Assembly: GCF_963678635.1 (NCBI RefSeq)
Contig: NC_087070.1
Span: 14,573,840 to 14,637,839, forward strand
Length of the DNA: 64,000 nucleotides
Direction of reading: 5' to 3'
Source: Symsagittifera roscoffensis
Taxonomy: Eukaryota; Xenacoelomorpha; Acoela; Convolutidae
Shown: piece after piece, positions 58,081-64,000 of the stretch
Numbering within the stretch: the first letter of the stretch is position 1
Layout of the letters: each line of letters begins with the position of its first letter
Notes under the pieces: generated by a model
The model's database searches: none
Told to the model about the DNA's origin: nothing
What the model saw: the letters and a program-made list of their open reading frames with translations, nothing else
Made by a program: the position numbers and the translations under genes

Positions 58081-58579
58081 GAGTTACATATATAAACTAA
58101 TGATTTAAATTTCGTGGAAATAAAAAATTTCAAGAATACATAAGTGAACAGGAGATAACAGATACTATCAAAACAGGCAAAATAAGAAAAAAACTATGCA
58201 GCTGAAATAAGCTTACTACAAGAGCAAAAAAAATCGAAAATAAGATCCGTATTCGGTATAATTAATTCTTACAGTTAGATAAAAAAAATTCTTCTTAAAG
58301 CGTTAACAACTACCAATGAATCTTTGGACTCGTTTTTTGATTGAATAAGATACATATATACTTGAGAACGAATATTTTTTAAGTATGTTATGGTAATTTT
58401 CAACCCCTTGTATAGTACTTTTGCAACATTTATTTTTGATTGTTAGACAACACCAAACCAAACATATTTTTTTCTCTTTTAGTTTTTTTTTCTGATATTT
58501 GAAGCAATTTTGCGGTCCTTTTGTCTATATGATCTTAGTTTAAAAAGTAGACTAACAGATTTTGCACATGGAGATGCCA

Positions 58580-60900
58580 CCCGACAGGCTGATGCATTTT
58601 TGGTATTCTCCCAAGCCGAACTTTATTGCAAACGTACATTTTCATAGAATGTATATGCTTATAAGTTTTGGCTTGAAAAAAAATTAGCATTATTTTAAGT
58701 CAAACCGCGATAACCAAACCACGGAAATTAGAACGAAAATTGAAAACCGAGAAAAAAATCTGCACGTTTTCAATAAATTTCTCCGAAAAAAAAATTACTG
58801 CTTAAAATGAGTTCCACCTAATTATAAGCTAAAAGACGGTAGTTTTATTGAACTTTCAAGAAATTGTGCACGTCATCAGTCTGTTTGCACTTTTAACTGA
58901 ACGAATCAATGGTTTGCAAAGAAGTTGATTACGGGGAAAAAATTAGTTCAGGATCCCAAGCACTTTTGCTCTCGTGAGTTAAATAATCAGAAATATCATT
59001 ATGCAAAAAACAAATGACGCCTTTTTGGTATTCTCCCAAGCCGAACTTTATTGTAAACGTACATTTTCATTGAATGTATATGCTTATAAGTTTTGGCTTG
59101 GAAATAAAATTATTATTAATATAAGTCAAGCCGCGAAACTCAAGTTTTCCCTTCAAGTTTATTGACTTTTCAAAAAACGGAAAACCAAACCACGGAAATA
59201 AGGACGAAAATTGAAAAACCGAAAAAAAGCTGCACGTTTTTAATAAATTTTTCCGAAAAAAATATTACTGCTTAAAATGAGTTCCGCCTAATTATAAGCT
59301 AAATGACGGTAGTTTTATGGAACTTTCAAGAAATTGTGCACGTCATCAGTCTGTTTGCACTTTTAACTGAACGAATCAATGGTTTGCAAAGCAGTTGATT
59401 ACGGGGAAAAAATTAGTTCAGGATCCCAAGCACTTTTGCTCTCGTGAGTTAAATAATCAGAAATATCATTATGCAAAAAACAAATGACGCCTTTTTGGTA
59501 TTCTCGCAAGCCGAACTTTATTGTAAACGTACATGTTCATTGAATGTATATGCTTATAAGTTTTTGCTTGGAAATAAAATTATTATTATTATAAGTCAAG
59601 CCGCGAAACTCAAGGTTTCCCCAAGTTTATTGACTTTTCAAAAAACGGAAAACCAAACCACGGAAATAAGGACCAAAATTGAAAAACCGAAAAAAAACTG
59701 CACTTTTTCAATAAATTTCTCCGAAAAAAAAAATTACTGCTTAAAATGAGTTCCACCTAATTATAAGCTAAAAGACGGTAGTTTTATTGAACTTTCAAGA
59801 AATTGTGCACGTCATCAGTCTGTTTGCACTTTTAACTGAACGAATCAATGGTTTGCAAAGAAGTTGATTACGGGGAAAAAATTAGTTCAGGATCCCAAGC
59901 ACTTTTGCTCTCGTGAGTTAAATAATCAGAAATATCATTATGCAAAAAACAAATGACGCCTTTTTGGTATTCTCCCAAGCCGAACTTTATTGTAAACGTA
60001 CATTTTCATTGAATGTATATGCTTATAAGTTTTGGCTTGGAAATAAAATTATTATTAATATAAGTCAAGCCGCGAAACTCAAGTTTTCCCTTCAAGTTTA
60101 TTGACTTTTCAAAAAACGGAAAACCAAACCACGGAAATAAGGACGAAAATTGAAAAACCGAAAAAAAGCTGCACGTTTTTAATAAATTTTTCCGAAAAAA
60201 ATATTACTGCTTAAAATGAGTTCCGCCTAATTATAAGCTAAATGACGGTAGTTTTATGGAACTTTCAAGAAATTGTGCACGTCATCAGTCTGTTTGCACT
60301 TTTAACAGAACGAATCAATGGTTTGCAAAGCAGTTGATTACGGGGAAAAAATTAGTTCAGGATCCCAAGCACTTTTGCTCTCGTGAGTTAAATAATCAGA
60401 AATATCATTATGCAAAAAACAAATGACGCCTTTTTGGTATTCTCGCAAGCCGAACTTTATTGTAAACGTACATGTTCATTGAATGTATATGCTTATAAGT
60501 TTTGATTTGGAAATAAAATTATTATTATTATAAGTCAAGCCGCGAAACTCAAGGTTTCCCCAAGTTTATTGACTTTTCAAAAAACGGAAAACCAAACCAC
60601 GGAAATAAGGACCAAAATTGAAAAACCGAAAAAAAACTGCACTTTTTCAATAAATTTCTCCGAAAAAATTATTACTGCTTAAAATGAGTTCCACCTAAAT
60701 TTTAGCTAAATAACGGTAGTTTTGTCGAACTTTCAAGAAATTGAGCATGTCATCAGTCTGTATGCAAGTTTAACTGCACGAAACACGGGTTTGCAAAGAA
60801 GTTGATTACGGGGAAAAATTATTTCAGGATCACAAGTGAGTAAAATAATCAGAAATATCATTATGCAAAAAACAGCTTTTCGCTTCGTGTCAGAAGAGAA
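58580..60900 (+). repeat. 470-bp tandem repeat, five copies, dimeric pattern
   Basis: The word ATGCAAAAAACAAATGACGCC starts at 59,001, 59,471, 59,940 and 60,410; a shorter first unit begins at about 58,588 and a diverged end is at 60,863. Spacing is 469-470 bp. Units at 59,001 and 59,940 share one set of variants (CTCCCAAGCC, CATTTTCATTG, GAGTTCCGCC). Units at 59,471 and 60,410 share another (CTCGCAAGCC, CATGTTCATTG, AAGGTTTCCCC, GAGTTCCACC). The last amplification step therefore copied a two-unit block of 939 bp. No protein-coding sense. Confidence 0.92.
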
Positions 60901-62877
60901 ACTCATGTAATAAAAACACATGCTACTAAACCGTGCTCGTATCAACTTGAGCAAAAAGTCCGAACAAAATGAACTCGTATTACAGCAAAACGTTTGTTGT
61001 GCAGTGATTAGTCATAACTGAGGTTAAAACTAGATAGTAAAGATTTGAATTGATCAATCTATCGCTACACAAATTGCCATATAAATTTACTGTGTTGGTT
61101 TGTATTTAAATGTGAGACGTCGACGTCACATTTAAGTAAAATAATACTCAAATCATCACTTCAACTCAACTGAATCCACGGCAACAAAGAAGGGGATGGG
61201 GAAGGGAAGGGAAGGAAGGGGAAAGTAGTTGATCTTGGATCCAACACCTAAACTTCGCTTAATGTCAAATCCAAACACTCAACCAGTAAAATAATCTTGT
61301 TCAACTATAACAATTAACAAAAAGTCACACGAAAGTCTTGGGACGAAAATAAACATATCACAGTAACATAGTAAAAACGAACCAAAATTAGAGGTTAAAT
61401 AAATTAAGTAATATAAATATTTAGGACAAAAGTTTGATTTTCTGATGGGAGGAAGCAATAAATCTTGGACATTGAGTAAAATACCGAGATTAATTTTCAC
61501 TTTTGCACAGTTTTCGCTAAGTGAGCAACGTTATTTAGCAAAACACACGAAACTAGCTCAGGCAAAGTAATTTTTCAAATTGTTTCATTTACACAGAAGG
61601 AAAAATGCAAAATGAGTTTTTCCTGGGCAAGTTTCGATGTTTAAGTTGTTTGGCAACATTAGCTAATAGAAACTAATTTATTACACTTTCACTTTCAACT
61701 GCCAGATTGTTCTAAAACTTAGATTAAGGAAATCGCCACTGCCTTCTGCTTTGAGAAGAGCAAGAATATTTTGACGATCAGAGAGTTCTCTTTAAGTGCC
61801 CAATTATCATTTCAAACAGATTGCGGTAATGATAAAAACAATTAAGTATGAGCACCTTGCAAATATCAAACATTTGGAAGCGAGTTGCTGAATCAGAGAG
61901 CCTAGAAATTTTCATACTTTATTTATCATTTCGTGTACAGTTAAGTATGAAATATCTCCGGGTCAAAACTAAAATTTAAACTGGGCTTTACGCGGCTTAG
62001 AGGAGAAAATTGGGACAAAATGCACCTTTTGAAATTGCACCATACTAGCTTCAGAAAGCCAAGAGTTAAACTGAGCACGGCTGAAAGTTATCCATCCATT
62101 GATTAAAAGATGCAAAAATGAGTTTTGACTTGAGTTTTGTCCTTCATTCTTGTTTGCTGTGATTGTATTGGAATGAACCGGTTTTCCCCAGTTTCGCCGC
62201 TGGAAAGAAGATAGCATTTTAAAATGATATGCAGATTATTGACATTTTCCCAGTATTGAATAATTTAAGTTGAGTTTTAGTTCGCGGCGATAACTGATTG
62301 ACATCTGCATCCAATCCAAAATCTGATGCGCAGTTCGCCTTCCGCTGGAACCAAAACATGTGCTAATCTGGACAGTAGTTAAATATGAAAAAGTTCTCTG
62401 GCTTGATCTGTTTCAAAATTTCCGTGATTTTTTTTGTGAAAATTTCTGTCGAATCTGAATCCCAGAGTAGCAATTGTTACTGTTAAATGACTAAATAAGG
62501 AGGGAGGTTTGCCATGGATGATAGTCAGAATTCCGCCGTGTACACTTCCAGAATTCCAGCTGTGTAGGAGGAGAGTTGAAGGGAAACGACAATTTGAGAT
62601 CCAAGTGCATGCTAGTAGACTTCAATGGAGAGTTGTTTCGGCGGCAACTTGTAGTAGCGAGATTGTATTTTATTTGCTAGCTGTCTTCTGTATTTTTAAT
62701 GGCAAAATGCAGAAAACGTCGCCCGTTTTTTCATTTCACGAGAAGCTATTGGTGTTAAATCAACAATCACATCAGTTTTGAATAATACACGTTTAATGCT
62801 GATTGGTTTAGTTGTTTTTTTTGCACTTTGAAATGAATCGCGGGCAGATGTTTTGCTCTTTCACATTAGGGCAAAGA
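60901..62877. other. No gene recognised; downstream of DDX3
   Basis: 3' side of the DDX3 gene, A+T-rich. A purine-rich GGGGAAGGGAAGGGAAGGAA tract lies at 61,198-61,225, and a palindromic GACGTCGACGTC at 61,116-61,127. On the minus strand an AATAAA-like signal (plus-strand TTTATT, about 62,669) could serve the DDX3 transcript. Short frames lack domains. Confidence 0.5.

Positions 62878-64000
<1,123 letters not shown>

Noticed and set aside
58580-60900. Hammerhead-type ribozyme in the 470-bp units
   Set aside because: No CUGAUGA core with a matching GAAA partner was seen on the strand read.

Overview
The window looks like AT-rich animal nuclear DNA. The three host genes found all lie on the minus strand, are split by spliceosomal introns with GT/AG borders, and encode metazoan families: a secretory (B-type) cyclophilin, a long coiled-coil protein best matching CCDC170, and the 3' end of a DDX3/PL10 RNA helicase. 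Nothing seen identifies the phylum; no rRNA or organelle genes are present.

Layout. 1-22,336 is repeat and mobile-element DNA. A 90-bp satellite array (1-4,885) leads into an A+C-rich 'body' (about 4,890-14,935) carrying an integrase relic and several decayed frames. A second array (14,935-16,465) leads into a shorter second copy of the body (16,466-22,336). The block [array + body] has therefore been duplicated in tandem, with later deletions in copy 2 and an insertion and an internal duplication in copy 1. 22,340-24,560 holds GAGCGG-type hairpin repeats around a tRNA-Arg(TCG)-like gene, C- and G-rich tracts, and a dispersed repeat with a 105-bp tandem core.

24,873-31,136 is the cyclophilin gene, four coding exons that join in phase to 230 aa. 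Its introns are crowded with palindromes of the ATTATAATCGATTATAAT type, a polypyrimidine tract and a GT/GA microsatellite. 33,100-36,770 is a large diverged inverted repeat with a coding-like segment in both arms. 36,995-40,147 holds a segmental duplication and copies of a CCCGGGTTGACC-ended, palindrome-rich non-autonomous element; another copy sits in a CCDC170 intron.

40,762-47,813 is the CCDC170-like gene, five coding exons giving 785 aa, including a small upstream exon that joins in frame. 49,160-58,080 holds mobile-element relics: a dispersed repeat, a gag-protease remnant of Ty3/gypsy type, and a non-LTR element with an ORF1-like piece, an endonuclease piece and a reverse-transcriptase piece. 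58,580-60,900 is a 470-bp tandem repeat with a dimeric higher-order pattern. 62,878-64,000 is the 3' end of DDX3, running off the window edge.

The three host genes have no evident joint pathway (secretory protein folding, microtubule-linked coiled coil, RNA helicase). Exons were joined by eye from splice signals and reading frame; no transcript evidence or database search was available.
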